A stretch of 64,000 bases of DNA from Eggerthella sinensis. GTDB lineage: Bacteria; Actinomycetota; Coriobacteriia; Coriobacteriales; Eggerthellaceae. This document shows positions 30,677 to 38,591 of this stretch, in pieces. Each line of letters opens with the position of its first letter. Position 1 is the first letter of the stretch. A program made the position numbers and the translations under genes. The notes below the pieces were generated by a model that saw only the letters and a program-made list of their open reading frames with translations, was not told the DNA's origin and did no database searches. The stretch covers positions 1-64,000 of the forward strand of contig NZ_PPTT01000012.1 of the NCBI RefSeq assembly GCF_003339815.1, in the 5' to 3' direction.

Positions 30677-31122
30677 CGGCCCTCCCCTTCCTCGGGTTCG
30701 AGCACTTCGAGGTAGCGCGCGTACAGATCGGGCACGGCGCGCTTCAGGCTGACCGGCTTGAAGGTTTCGGCATCGACGAGGCAGTGCGTGCTGCGGCCCG
30801 TGCAGCAGGGCTTGTCCGCATCGAGGTCCTGCCCCTCCTTGAACACCTCGTAGGCGTAGACGGTCTTCGTCGGCCGCGACGAGACGACGCGCGTGCGCAC
30901 GATGGCCGTGTCGCCGTAGCGCAGCGGCATGCCGTAGTCGCATTCGAAGTGCGTGACCGGCGACATATAGCCCGCCTGCTCGATATGGTCGTAGGGAAAC
31001 CCGATGGCCTGGAGAAACTGCGTGCGCGCATCCTCGAAGTACAAAAGGTAGTTCGCATGATAGACGACGCCCATCATGTCGGTCTCTCCGTAGCGTATGG
31101 TGATTGGCGTGCAAACCCGCAT
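30673..31122 (-). CDS. Hotdog-fold acyl-CoA thioesterase
   Basis: A 149-residue 4-hydroxybenzoyl-CoA thioesterase (YbgC/FadM-type) that hydrolyses an acyl- or aryl-CoA. The signature ITIRYGETDMMGVVYHANYLLYFEDAR includes the catalytic Asp. Near menA it might serve as the DHNA-CoA thioesterase of menaquinone synthesis, since that step is done by hotdog enzymes in several bacteria, but the sequence does not decide this. It heads an operon with the tyrosine phosphatase and PAP2 genes and is divergent from the Mbeg1-like hydrolase-menA operon with only 41 bp between starts. Confidence 0.88.
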   Translation of the reverse strand: MRVCTPITIRYGETDMMGVVYHANYLLYFEDARTQFLQAIGFPYDHIEQAGYMSPVTHFECDYGMPLRYGDTAIVRTRVVSSRPTKTVYAYEVFKEGQDLDADKPCCTGRSTHCLVDAETFKPVSLKRAVPDLYARYLEVLEPEEGEGR

Positions 31123-31151
31123 GGTTCGGCTGTCCGTCCTTTGCAATCGGC

Positions 31152-31157
31152 TACAAT
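31152..31157 (+). promoter_or_regulatory. -10 element placing a start point at the ATG
   Basis: TACAAT lies 6 bases before the ATG at 31164, so transcription would begin at or next to the start codon. There is no ribosome binding site, consistent with a leaderless mRNA. Confidence 0.45.
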
Positions 31158-31163
31158 GATCGT

Positions 31164-32336
31164 ATGAGGAATATCGTAACGTATATGGCTGAAGAGCAGC
31201 GCACCTTCGCGGAATCACCGTTTAACCCCGTCGACTCGCTCGTGTTCTCCACCCTGGCCTACCTCAACTACGAGGTGGCGCCCGGGTTGAACGCGGCGTC
31301 GTCCGACAGCGTGCTGCTGCACGACGTGGTGATGCTGTCCGATTGGCGGGAGCTCACCGCGCACAGCTGGATGGAGGACGCGAAGGACACGGTGGCGTTT
31401 CTGCACGTGCTGTCCGCGAGCCGGCGCATGCGCGACGTGCGCGTGGCCTTCTACGCCAACGAGCGCTCGGAGGCGGTGGAGAAGCAGTTCTCCGCGGTGA
31501 CGCTCATGTATCCCGATGCTCACGGCTCAACCGCCTACCTGGCCTTTCGCGGCACCGACGGCAGCTTCGCCGGCTGGAAGGAGGACTTCAACCTTTGCTT
31601 CAAAGAGGTGATACCCTCCCAATGCACGGCGGCGGCCTACCTGTCGGGCGTCGCATCGGCGCTGTCGGGCCCGCTCGTGGTAGGCGGCCACTCGAAGGGC
31701 GGCAACCTGGCCGAGTACGCGGCGCTCGTCGCCGACGACGGCGTGTTCGCGCGCATGCAGGGCGTGTACAACCACGACGGCCCCTCGTTTCTGGACGACC
31801 CCTCGCCGCGCATCGACGACGAGCGCTTCTGCGCCCTGCTGCACAAGACCGTGCCCGAGTCCTCGGCGTTCGGCATGATCCTCGAGCGGCGCGCCGACTA
31901 CCGCGTGGTGCAGTCGTCGGCCATGTCGGTGTTCCAGCACGAGCCGTTCACCTGGCAGACCGAGGACGACGACTTCGTGTACCAGGAGGCCCTCAACCCC
32001 TCCGCCGTGTTCTTCGACGAGGCGCTCGACACGTGGCTGCGCAGCAAGGCGCCCGACGAGCGCGAGCGGTTCATCGACACCATCTATGACCTGTTCGCCT
32101 CCACCGAAGCCGGCACCTGGAGCGAGTTTCAGACGAAGCTGTTCGCGAACACGCGCCTCATGCTGGGCGCGCGCTCGAAGCTGGACCCCGAGACGAAGAG
32201 CTTCATCTGGCAGACGCTGGGCTCGCTCGGCGGCATCCTGAAGAACGAGACCCTCAAGCGTTTCAAGCCCGCCCCGCCGACGTGGCGGCCGTTGCGCCGC
32301 GAGACCTACGACCCCGAGAAAGGAACCGAAGCATGA
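31164..32336 (+). CDS. Mbeg1-like (DUF2974) alpha/beta hydrolase
   Basis: A 390-residue cytosolic hydrolase. The lipase elbow GGHSKGGNLAEYAA contains the nucleophile Ser, and LAFRGTDGSFAGWKEDFNL is typical of the Mbeg1/DUF2974 lipase-like family. The substrate is unknown; the family resembles class 3 lipases. The ATG at 31164 has no Shine-Dalgarno but a -10 just upstream (leaderless model); an ATG at 31104 overlaps the divergent gene's leader and is not favoured. Its last codons overlap menA (ATGA, 32333-32336), so the two are translationally coupled. Confidence 0.85.
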   Translation: MRNIVTYMAEEQRTFAESPFNPVDSLVFSTLAYLNYEVAPGLNAASSDSVLLHDVVMLSDWRELTAHSWMEDAKDTVAFLHVLSASRRMRDVRVAFYANERSEAVEKQFSAVTLMYPDAHGSTAYLAFRGTDGSFAGWKEDFNLCFKEVIPSQCTAAAYLSGVASALSGPLVVGGHSKGGNLAEYAALVADDGVFARMQGVYNHDGPSFLDDPSPRIDDERFCALLHKTVPESSAFGMILERRADYRVVQSSAMSVFQHEPFTWQTEDDDFVYQEALNPSAVFFDEALDTWLRSKAPDERERFIDTIYDLFASTEAGTWSEFQTKLFANTRLMLGARSKLDPETKSFIWQTLGSLGGILKNETLKRFKPAPPTWRPLRRETYDPEKGTEA

Positions 32337-33262
32337 GCGCTGATGTCGCATACGGACCCCTGACCCCCCGCATGGCCTTGCAGCTTGCGGCGCCGCACAC
32401 CTGGCCGGCCGCCATCCTGCCCGTGCTGGCGGCCGTCTCGGCCGCGGCGGTGACGAGCGCCGTGTCGGTGCTCATGGCGTGCGTGCTGCTCGTCATCTGC
32501 GTGCTCATGCAGGCGGCCGTCAACACGTTCAACGACTACTACGACTACGTGAAGGGCGCCGACTCGGCCGACGACAACGTGGACCCCACCGACGCGGTGC
32601 TCGTGTACAACAACGTGAACCCGCGCGCGGCGCTCGCGCTGGCCATCGGGTTTCTCGTGGTCGCGTTCGCCTTGGGCGTCTACGTCATCTGGGTCGCCGG
32701 GTGGATTCCGCTCGCCATCGGCGTGGTGGGCGCCGTCATCGTGGTGCTGTACTCGGCGGGCAAGACGCCCATCTCCTACCTGCCCATCGGCGAGCTGGTG
32801 AGCGGGTTCGTCATGGGCGGCCTCATCCCGCTCGCGTGCTACCAGGCGCTCACGGGCGTCTTCGACCTGCGCGCGCTGCTGTGGGCGGTGCCCACCATCC
32901 TGGGCGTGGGGCTCATCATGTTCACGAACAACACGTGCGACGTTGAGAAGGACGTCGAGTCGGGGCGCCGCACGCTGTCGGTGCTGCTCGGGCGGGCGCG
33001 TGCGCGGAAGCTGTACCACGCCGTGGTGTACGCGTGGGTGCTGGCCATCGTGGTGCTGGTGGCCGTGTTCTTCACGAACGGGCTCGTGGTGGTGCCCTTC
33101 ATGGTGCTGGCGTCGTACCCGCTGCTCAAGGCGCTTCTGGGCAACCCGCTGGCGCCCGCCTCGCGCATCGGGGCCATGGCGCAGGTGTGCAGCGTGAACA
33201 TCGCGCTGGGCGCCTTCTACGCGGCCGCCATCCTGGCAAGCAGCATGACGCTGACGGTCTAA
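32333..33262 (+). CDS. menA: 1,4-dihydroxy-2-naphthoate prenyltransferase
   Basis: MenA attaches the isoprenoid tail to DHNA, making demethylmenaquinone for anaerobic respiration. The 309-residue UbiA-family protein has about eight TM segments, the first Asp-rich motif NTFNDYYDYVKGAD and the second NNTCDVEKDVESGRRT. The ATG overlaps the hydrolase stop and follows AAAGGAACCG. The product serves the molybdoenzyme and flavin reductase systems elsewhere in the window. Other UbiA substrates are possible but the D-rich motifs and context favour MenA. Confidence 0.87.
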   Translation: MSADVAYGPLTPRMALQLAAPHTWPAAILPVLAAVSAAAVTSAVSVLMACVLLVICVLMQAAVNTFNDYYDYVKGADSADDNVDPTDAVLVYNNVNPRAALALAIGFLVVAFALGVYVIWVAGWIPLAIGVVGAVIVVLYSAGKTPISYLPIGELVSGFVMGGLIPLACYQALTGVFDLRALLWAVPTILGVGLIMFTNNTCDVEKDVESGRRTLSVLLGRARARKLYHAVVYAWVLAIVVLVAVFFTNGLVVVPFMVLASYPLLKALLGNPLAPASRIGAMAQVCSVNIALGAFYAAAILASSMTLTV

Positions 33263-33283
33263 CGGCGGAAACGGAGGCTTCTT

Positions 33284-33733
33284 GTGGAAGGGACCTTGGT
33301 CGTCGCGCTCATCGTGTCGTGCGCGGCCCTCGCGGCGTTCGCGTTCTTCGCCTTCATGTTCTGGCGCGGCGCGTTGCTGTTCCTGTTGGCGGGCAGCGCC
33401 GCGACGGACGGCGAGCACGACGAGGCCTGCCGCCGGCTCGGCAAGCGCATGGCCGTCGTGCTCCTGGTCGCCTGCGCGCTCGTGGCCACCCTCGCCGTGC
33501 TGCAAGCGGCCGAGATCGCGCGCAACGCGCCCCTCGCCTCGGCGGCCACGCTGGCGAACAACGGCGCGTTCTTGGCGCTGGTAGCGGTTGTCATCTGGTT
33601 CTTCATCGTGCAGCGCCCCGACGGCGAACGCCGTCGGGCGAACCTGGACCACGTGCACGCCGCCGCCATCGTGTTCGTGGTGCTGATGCTGGGGGCGGTA
33701 GGAGTCGTAGGAATGGTAGCAGCGGGAGCGTAG
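33284..33733 (+). CDS. Small membrane protein, DUF3784-like
   Basis: A 149-residue protein with four hydrophobic segments. TM1 is followed by FWRGALLFLLAG, echoing the GxxxLIAG motif of DUF3784 and matching LWNGRWLFLIA in the gene at 38592 and YWQGKWLRTIGG at 48114, then a loop with paired basic residues and TM2 ACALVATLAVL. It starts at GTG after CGGAGG, 21 bases after menA, so it may be the third gene of that operon. The function is unknown. Confidence 0.6.
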   Translation: MEGTLVVALIVSCAALAAFAFFAFMFWRGALLFLLAGSAATDGEHDEACRRLGKRMAVVLLVACALVATLAVLQAAEIARNAPLASAATLANNGAFLALVAVVIWFFIVQRPDGERRRANLDHVHAAAIVFVVLMLGAVGVVGMVAAGA

Positions 33734-33790
33734 GTCGCCTTTTTCAATTGGCGCCCCTTTTTTTTGGCGCGGGGATGATCGTGCTTGAGG

Positions 33791-33854
33791 GTGCGGCGCT
33801 TCCGCGCCGACGAGCGAACCCGCAGGTCTCCTCGACGGCGCGGAAGCGCCGCAC
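33791..33854. terminator. Long perfect hairpin between convergent genes
   Basis: Arms of 19 bases starting GTGCGGCGCTTCCGC pair perfectly across a 26-base loop. It lies between genes ending at 33733 and 33892. A second structure with a run of eight T (GCGCC, T8, GGCGC; about 33760-33780) lies just before. Together they should stop transcription from both sides. Confidence 0.65.
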
Positions 33855-33891
33855 AGCGCGCGCGTCTCCCTCCGCGCCATACTAAAGTGGC

Positions 33892-35055
33892 CTACCCCTC
33901 GAACTTCACCACCAGCTCGCCTTCCTCGTGCTTCGCGCCTGCTACCTCGCGTCCCCTGAGCTGCTCGGGCAGCGGGATGCGGCGGCTTTGGTTCTTCAGG
34001 GACACGATGAGCGCGTCGCCGTCTTGGCGCAGGGCGAGGTCGCGTTTGTCGAAGGCGGGGGCCGGAAGGACGAGCTCCCAGGCCCCGTCGCGCTCGCGGA
34101 ACGCGGCGGGACGGTCGCGCACGAGCACGCGCTCGGGGTCGACGTCGCCGTACAGATCGTCGGCGGCCGCGCGCAAGCCCGCGAGCCCGCGCAGCTCGCC
34201 GTGGCGCAGCATGAGCTTGAGCACGGGCAGGCCCGCGAACCCTTCCTCGATCTCGGCGAGCGACGTGCGCTGCAGCTCGGTCCACCGCTCGAAGTACCCG
34301 GCCAGCGCATCGTCCGGGTACAGGCGGTTCGCCACGACGGCGTCCACCTGGTAGCCGTAGAGGTGCAGCCAGGCATAGGCGCGCTTCGCCTCCTTCACCA
34401 CGATGCGCTCGGCGGTGGTCACGATGCGCACGCTCACGCGTTCGGCGTCCACGAGCAGGGCGCGCAGCTGCTCGAGCCTAGTCACGAGCGTGGAGAGCTC
34501 GTCGAACAGCTCGTCCTTCGGCATGGGCATCTTCATGACGCCCTCGAGCATGGGTCGTCCCACCTTGAGGGCGGCGCGCTTGAGCGGCAGCGCGTCCTCG
34601 ATGAACGAGCCGAGGCGCTCGGGGTACTTGAGCAGCGACAGCGTCTCGCCGGTGGGCGCGCAGTCCACGATGAGCACGTCGTAGGCGCCGGCGCGCTCGA
34701 TGTCGAGCAGGGCCAGCAGCGCGAACAGCTCCTCGAGCCCCGGGAACACGAGCAGCTCGTCGGCCTCGATGCCCGCGTCGGCATGGCTCGTCATGAGCGT
34801 GCGCAGGTAGGCTTGCAGGCCTCCCCATGCGGCGCGACCGGCCACCGCCGGGTCGATTTCGAGCGCGTCCACGTTCGGGGCGACGCGCACCGGCGCGCTG
34901 CCCACGGCGACGTCGAGCGCATCGCCCAAGCTGTGGGCCGCATCGGTGCTGGCCACGAGCACGCGCCGACCCGCATCGGCCAGATGGAGGGCCGTCGCGG
35001 CCGCCACGCACGTCTTTCCCACGCCGCCCTTGCCCGTGTACAGGATGATCCTCAT
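33892..35055 (-). CDS. ArsA/Get3-like ATPase 1
   Basis: A 387-residue soluble ATPase with the deviant Walker A GKGGVGKT (residues 8-15), switch I DAAHSLGDALD, switch II VDCAPTGETLSLLKYPE and an A-loop AERIVVKEAKRA, followed by a C-terminal ArsA_HSP20-like beta domain (about 300-387). Eukaryotic Get3 targets tail-anchored proteins and ArsA drives arsenite export; actinobacterial paired copies have no assigned role. No arsB, arsD or arsR is nearby and the metalloid-binding cysteines of ArsA are absent. It is third in an operon with 35273 and the 70-residue protein between them. Confidence 0.85.
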   Translation of the reverse strand: MRIILYTGKGGVGKTCVAAATALHLADAGRRVLVASTDAAHSLGDALDVAVGSAPVRVAPNVDALEIDPAVAGRAAWGGLQAYLRTLMTSHADAGIEADELLVFPGLEELFALLALLDIERAGAYDVLIVDCAPTGETLSLLKYPERLGSFIEDALPLKRAALKVGRPMLEGVMKMPMPKDELFDELSTLVTRLEQLRALLVDAERVSVRIVTTAERIVVKEAKRAYAWLHLYGYQVDAVVANRLYPDDALAGYFERWTELQRTSLAEIEEGFAGLPVLKLMLRHGELRGLAGLRAAADDLYGDVDPERVLVRDRPAAFRERDGAWELVLPAPAFDKRDLALRQDGDALIVSLKNQSRRIPLPEQLRGREVAGAKHEEGELVVKFEG

Positions 35056-35070
35056 GATTGCCGTCCGTTT

Positions 35071-35283
35071 CTATTCGATGACGATGGGGCGCGCGCCGCG
35101 CTCCCGCTGCTGTTCCGGTGCCGCCGGAGATCCCGACGTCTCGAGCACGCTCAGGGCGGCGTCGGCGCAGGTGCGCGCCGCGCCGGCCGCCGCTTGGCGC
35201 GCCTCGGGCGGCACGAGCGCGGCGAGCGCTTCCATCTCGAGGCGCTTCGCCTCGAGCATCTTGTGCATGAATTCAGCGTTCAT
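35071..35283 (-). CDS. Small helical protein between two ArsA-like ATPases
   Basis: A 70-residue protein with an amphipathic helix at the N-terminus (FMHKMLEAKRLEMEALAAL), an alanine-rich centre and a polar tail ending PIVIE. The ATG at 35283 follows AAAGGAGACC. It overlaps the end of the upstream ATPase by 11 bases and ends 15 bases before the second, so it is an integral part of the operon. It may be an adaptor or co-chaperone of the ATPases; no family was recognised. Confidence 0.65.
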   Translation of the reverse strand: MNAEFMHKMLEAKRLEMEALAALVPPEARQAAAGAARTCADAALSVLETSGSPAAPEQQRERGARPIVIE

Positions 35284-36481
35284 CCTGGTCTCCTTTCGCA
35301 AACGTCACGCGCAGCACGCCCTCGTCGAGCCGGGCAGCGGCCACGTCGAACCCCGCCAGCACGTTCGGCAGCGGCATGCAGCGGGTCATCGCCCCGACGC
35401 GCACGACGAGATCGCTGCCCGCCTGGAACAGCTCGAGCGCGTCCTTCTCGACCAGCGGCAGGGCCAGCTCGAGCGTCCAGCCGTCGTCGGTCCGCTCGTA
35501 GCGCTCGTGCTCGACGGGCGGCGCCGCGGCGAACGCGTCCTCGCCCGGAAGCTCGGAGGCCAGCTGCTCCACGCCCGGAAGGTCGCAGATGTCGGTGCCG
35601 TACCAGGGGATGCGCGCCGTCGGCACGCCGGCGAACACCGTTGCGAGCTCGTCCATGCACCGCCGCTGCACGTCGGCCCACTCGGTGAAGAAGCCCTCCT
35701 GCGCCTTGGGCGGCAGCACGCGGTTCACCACGAGGCCGTCCACGCGGTAGCCGAACAGGTTGAGGTAGAGGTAGTTGCGCTTCGTTTCCTCCACCACCAT
35801 CTTCTCGGGCAGCGCCACGATGCGCACGCTCGTGCGCTCCGGGTCCTTGAGCAGCACCTGCAAAGCGACGAGCCGTTCGTACAACCGCTCGATGTCGGAC
35901 ATCGCGTGCTTGTCGGGCAGTTCCACCTTGAGCACCGTGCGCGACAGCGGCGACAGCACGCGCACCGCCACCTTGCCGAGCGGCAGCCACTTCTCCACGT
36001 ACCAGCCGAACAGCTCGGGGAACTTGAGGAGCGCGAGCGTCTCGCCGGTGGGCGCGCAGTCCACCACGATGGTGTCCCAGGCGCCGCTTTCGGCGAAGTC
36101 GAGCAGTTTGAGCAGGGAGAACAGGCCGTCGAATCCCGGCAGCGAGGGAAGCGCGTCATGCCCCTCGTCCACACCCTGCCCGTCATCCCCATCGCGCCGC
36201 CGCTCCATGCCCTCGGCCATCGTGGTCACGGAGCGCACGAGGTTTCCGTACTCCCCCTCCATGATGCGGTCGGCGTCGAGTTCGACGGCGTCGAGCCGCT
36301 CGGCCACGCGCACCACGTCGGGCCCGATACGGCGATCGAGCACGTCGCCCACGCTGTGCGCCGCATCGGTGCTGGCCAGGAGCACGCGCTCGCCCTTCGC
36401 AGCCGCGTTCCAGGCGCAGGCGGCCGCCACGCTCGTCTTGCCCACGCCGCCCTTGCCCGTGAATATCCTGATCTTCGTCAT
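35273..36481 (-). CDS. ArsA/Get3-like ATPase 2
   Basis: The 402-residue first gene of the pair: GKGGVGKT near residue 9, DAAHSVGDVLD, VDCAPTGETLALLKFPE and PEKMVVEETKRN, with an HSP20-like C-terminal beta domain (about 315-400). It differs from ATPase 1 by a charged insert near residues 90-112 (MERRRDGDDGQGVDEGHD). Two ArsA-like proteins may form a heterodimer, equivalent to the two halves of E. coli ArsA, which is a fused tandem. The minus-strand promoter region (36482-36560) is AT-rich with repeated TTCGAG. Confidence 0.85.
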   Translation of the reverse strand: MTKIRIFTGKGGVGKTSVAAACAWNAAAKGERVLLASTDAAHSVGDVLDRRIGPDVVRVAERLDAVELDADRIMEGEYGNLVRSVTTMAEGMERRRDGDDGQGVDEGHDALPSLPGFDGLFSLLKLLDFAESGAWDTIVVDCAPTGETLALLKFPELFGWYVEKWLPLGKVAVRVLSPLSRTVLKVELPDKHAMSDIERLYERLVALQVLLKDPERTSVRIVALPEKMVVEETKRNYLYLNLFGYRVDGLVVNRVLPPKAQEGFFTEWADVQRRCMDELATVFAGVPTARIPWYGTDICDLPGVEQLASELPGEDAFAAAPPVEHERYERTDDGWTLELALPLVEKDALELFQAGSDLVVRVGAMTRCMPLPNVLAGFDVAAARLDEGVLRVTFAKGDQDER

Positions 36482-36639
36482 CTTGCTCGCTCTCCGCTCT
36501 CGCTTCTTTTCTCGAATTATTCCATACTCGAACTATTAGGCCGAAAAGCGCGGCCCGAAGGCCGCCCGCCTGGAACCCGCCGTCTGCCCCGCATCCGCCG
36601 CACGTCCTTCCGCGCCGCGAACGCGCCATGCGCTCCCGC

Positions 36640-37161
36640 TCACTCGATCGCGATGCGACGCGTCGTGCGCGCCCCGTCCTGCCCGCTTCCCGCACCCGCC
36701 GCCTGCCCTGCCCCGCCCTCTCGTTCGAGCAGCGCGGGCACGCGGGCGATCACCCTGAACAGCACGCGGCGCTCCTCGTCCGACAGGTCGGCGAACAGCT
36801 CTCCCACGAGGGATTCCACCGTGTCCATGACCGTGCGGAACTGTCGCGCGCCCTCCTCGGTGATGCGCACCACCATGACGCGCTTGTCCTCGTCGCTGCG
36901 CCACCGCTCCACGAGGCCGCGCTTCTCAAGCCGGTTCGCGATGCCCGTCGCCGTGTTGAGCGGCACGCCCACGTACTCGGCGATGCGCGACATGGAGGTC
37001 TCGCCCGTGCGGAACACGTGCACGAGCGCCAACAGCTCGTTTTTGGAGCACTCCATGAGCACGCCCTGCCACCGCTCGGAGTCGAAGGCGTCCTTCAGCA
37101 CGTCGATGAACTCCCAGTACGCCTCTGCAGGCGGGATGTTCGCGGCGCGCTCGTTCGTCAT
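36640..37161 (-). CDS. MarR family transcriptional regulator 1
   Basis: A 173-residue winged-helix dimer. The core is LLALVHVFRTGETSMSRIAEYV, then NTATGIANRLEKRGLVERW and the wing DEDKRVMVVRITEEG. The ATG at 37161 follows AAAGGAAGC. The C-terminal tail (about 155-173) is Gly/Ala-rich and low in complexity. It is divergent from the PatB-type lyase gene with a 203-bp gap that holds a remarkable inverted repeat. The ligand is unknown; it may also act on the ArsA-like operon downstream, 158 bp away. Confidence 0.88.
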   Translation of the reverse strand: MTNERAANIPPAEAYWEFIDVLKDAFDSERWQGVLMECSKNELLALVHVFRTGETSMSRIAEYVGVPLNTATGIANRLEKRGLVERWRSDEDKRVMVVRITEEGARQFRTVMDTVESLVGELFADLSDEERRVLFRVIARVPALLEREGGAGQAAGAGSGQDGARTTRRIAIE

Positions 37162-37243
37162 AGAATGCTTCCTTTCTCGAAGTAAATTCATTCTGCCACC
37201 GAAGTACCGCCCTGTCAAGAGGGGACGCTGCGCGTCCGACGGC

Positions 37244-37307
37244 GCCCATCTTCGCTCCAAACACACGCCTCAGCGCCGCTATGCGTGTGTTTGGAGCGAA
37301 GATGGGC
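37244..37307. repeat. 25-bp perfect inverted repeat upstream of the PatB gene
   Basis: Left arm 37244-37268 and right arm 37283-37307 are perfect complements (starting GCCCATCTTCGCTCC) around a 14-base spacer. It lies in the divergent marR/lyase region. The right arm ends 10 bases before the probable -10 TATACT (37318-37323), thus covering the -35 area of the lyase promoter. It could be a long operator, a cruciform, or the remnant of a small mobile repeat. A smaller hairpin GGACGC/GCGTCC lies just to the left. Confidence 0.85.
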
Positions 37308-37364
37308 CGCGGTACCGTATACTGGTCGCAACCGAACGCGATGACGAAGGGACGGACGAAGCGC

Positions 37365-38579
37365 ATGGCATACGATTTCGACGCGGCGCACGACCGCCGC
37401 GGCACGGACTGCGAGAAGTGGGACGCCGGCCCCGCGTTCAAGGGCCGCGACGATCTGCTGCCCCTCTGGGTGGCCGACATGGACTTCGCCCTGCCCGACG
37501 AGGTGCTGGCCGACGTGCGCGCCGTCGTGGACCGCGGCATCTTCGGCTACGGGTTCGCGGGCGACGCCTACTACGAGGCCGTGCAGGGCTGGTTCGCCCA
37601 GCGCTTCGGCTGGGACACCGAGCGTTCGTGGATCGTGCAGACGCCCGGCGTGGTGTTCGCCATCGGCGTCGCGCTGCAGGCCTTCACCGAACCCGGCGAC
37701 GCCGTGCTCGTCCAGCAGCCCGTGTACTACCCGTTCGCCCAGCTCGTCGAAGCGAACGGACGCGAGCTGGTCAACAGCCCGCTCGTGTACGAGCACGGAC
37801 GCTACCGCATCGACTTCGACGACTTCGAGCGGCAGGTGCGCGAGCGCAACGTGAAGGCGTTCATCCTGTGCAGCCCGCACAACCCCGTCGGGCGCGTATG
37901 GACGCCCGACGAGCTCGACCGCCTCGGCCGCATCTGCCTTGAGCACGACGTGCTGGTCATCGCCGACGAGATCCACGCCGACTTCACGTACCCCGGCCAC
38001 GAGCACCGCATGTTCCCCCTCGTGAACCCCGCGTTCGAACAGCGCTGCGTCGTGTGCACCGCGCCCAGCAAGACGTTCAACATCGCGGGGCTGCAGGTGG
38101 CGAACATCGTCATCCCGAACGAGGAGCTGCGCGCCCGCTACCAGGCCGTGCTGGGCAAACTGGGCTACCTGGGCGCGAACGTGGTGGCGCTCGAGGCGTG
38201 CCGCGCGGCCTACGCGCACGGCGGCCCGTGGCTTGCCGAGCTCAAGGCCTACCTCGCGGAAAACCTCGGCTACCTGCGCGCCTTCGTGGACGAGCGCCTC
38301 GACGGCATCGAGCTCGTCGAGCCGGAGGGCACCTACCTCGTCTGGCTCGATTGCGCGGGCCTCGGCCTTGCCGACGAGGAGCTGGAAGACCTGATCGTGA
38401 ACGAGGCGCATCTGTGGCTCGATGCGGGCAGCATGTTCGGCCCGGGCTGCGGGCAGTTCGAGCGCGTGAACATCGCCTGCCCGCGGGCCACGCTCGCGCA
38501 GGCGCTCGAGCGGCTGGAAGCGGCCGTGTGCGCACGGCAGGCCCGCGCCGCAGCAGCCGACGCCGAACCGCAATCGTAA
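37365..38579 (+). CDS. PatB/MalY-type cystathionine beta-lyase (PLP aminotransferase fold)
   Basis: A PLP enzyme of 404 residues that likely cleaves C-S bonds of cystathionine or cysteine conjugates to pyruvate, ammonia and a thiol. Family marks are LPLWVADMDFALP near the N-terminus, CSPHNPVGRVWTPDEL, ADEIHADFTYPGH and the Schiff-base lysine in APSKTFNIAGLQ. The ATG at 37365 gives the normal length; an ATG at 37341 is possible. The two-gene unit continues with a DUF3784-like gene 12 bases later. Control by MarR 1 is suggested by the shared divergent promoter. Confidence 0.9.
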   Translation: MAYDFDAAHDRRGTDCEKWDAGPAFKGRDDLLPLWVADMDFALPDEVLADVRAVVDRGIFGYGFAGDAYYEAVQGWFAQRFGWDTERSWIVQTPGVVFAIGVALQAFTEPGDAVLVQQPVYYPFAQLVEANGRELVNSPLVYEHGRYRIDFDDFERQVRERNVKAFILCSPHNPVGRVWTPDELDRLGRICLEHDVLVIADEIHADFTYPGHEHRMFPLVNPAFEQRCVVCTAPSKTFNIAGLQVANIVIPNEELRARYQAVLGKLGYLGANVVALEACRAAYAHGGPWLAELKAYLAENLGYLRAFVDERLDGIELVEPEGTYLVWLDCAGLGLADEELEDLIVNEAHLWLDAGSMFGPGCGQFERVNIACPRATLAQALERLEAAVCARQARAAAADAEPQS

Positions 38580-38591
38580 GGAGAGGAACGC

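Noticed and set aside
30200-31114. Fusion of thioesterase region and tyrosine phosphatase in one frame
   Set aside because: The upstream part of the frame is a shadow of the thioesterase gene; the phosphatase starts at 30676 with ATGA overlap.
33892-36481. Arsenite resistance operon
   Set aside because: No arsB/acr3, arsD, arsC or arsR nearby and no metalloid-binding cysteines in the ATPases.
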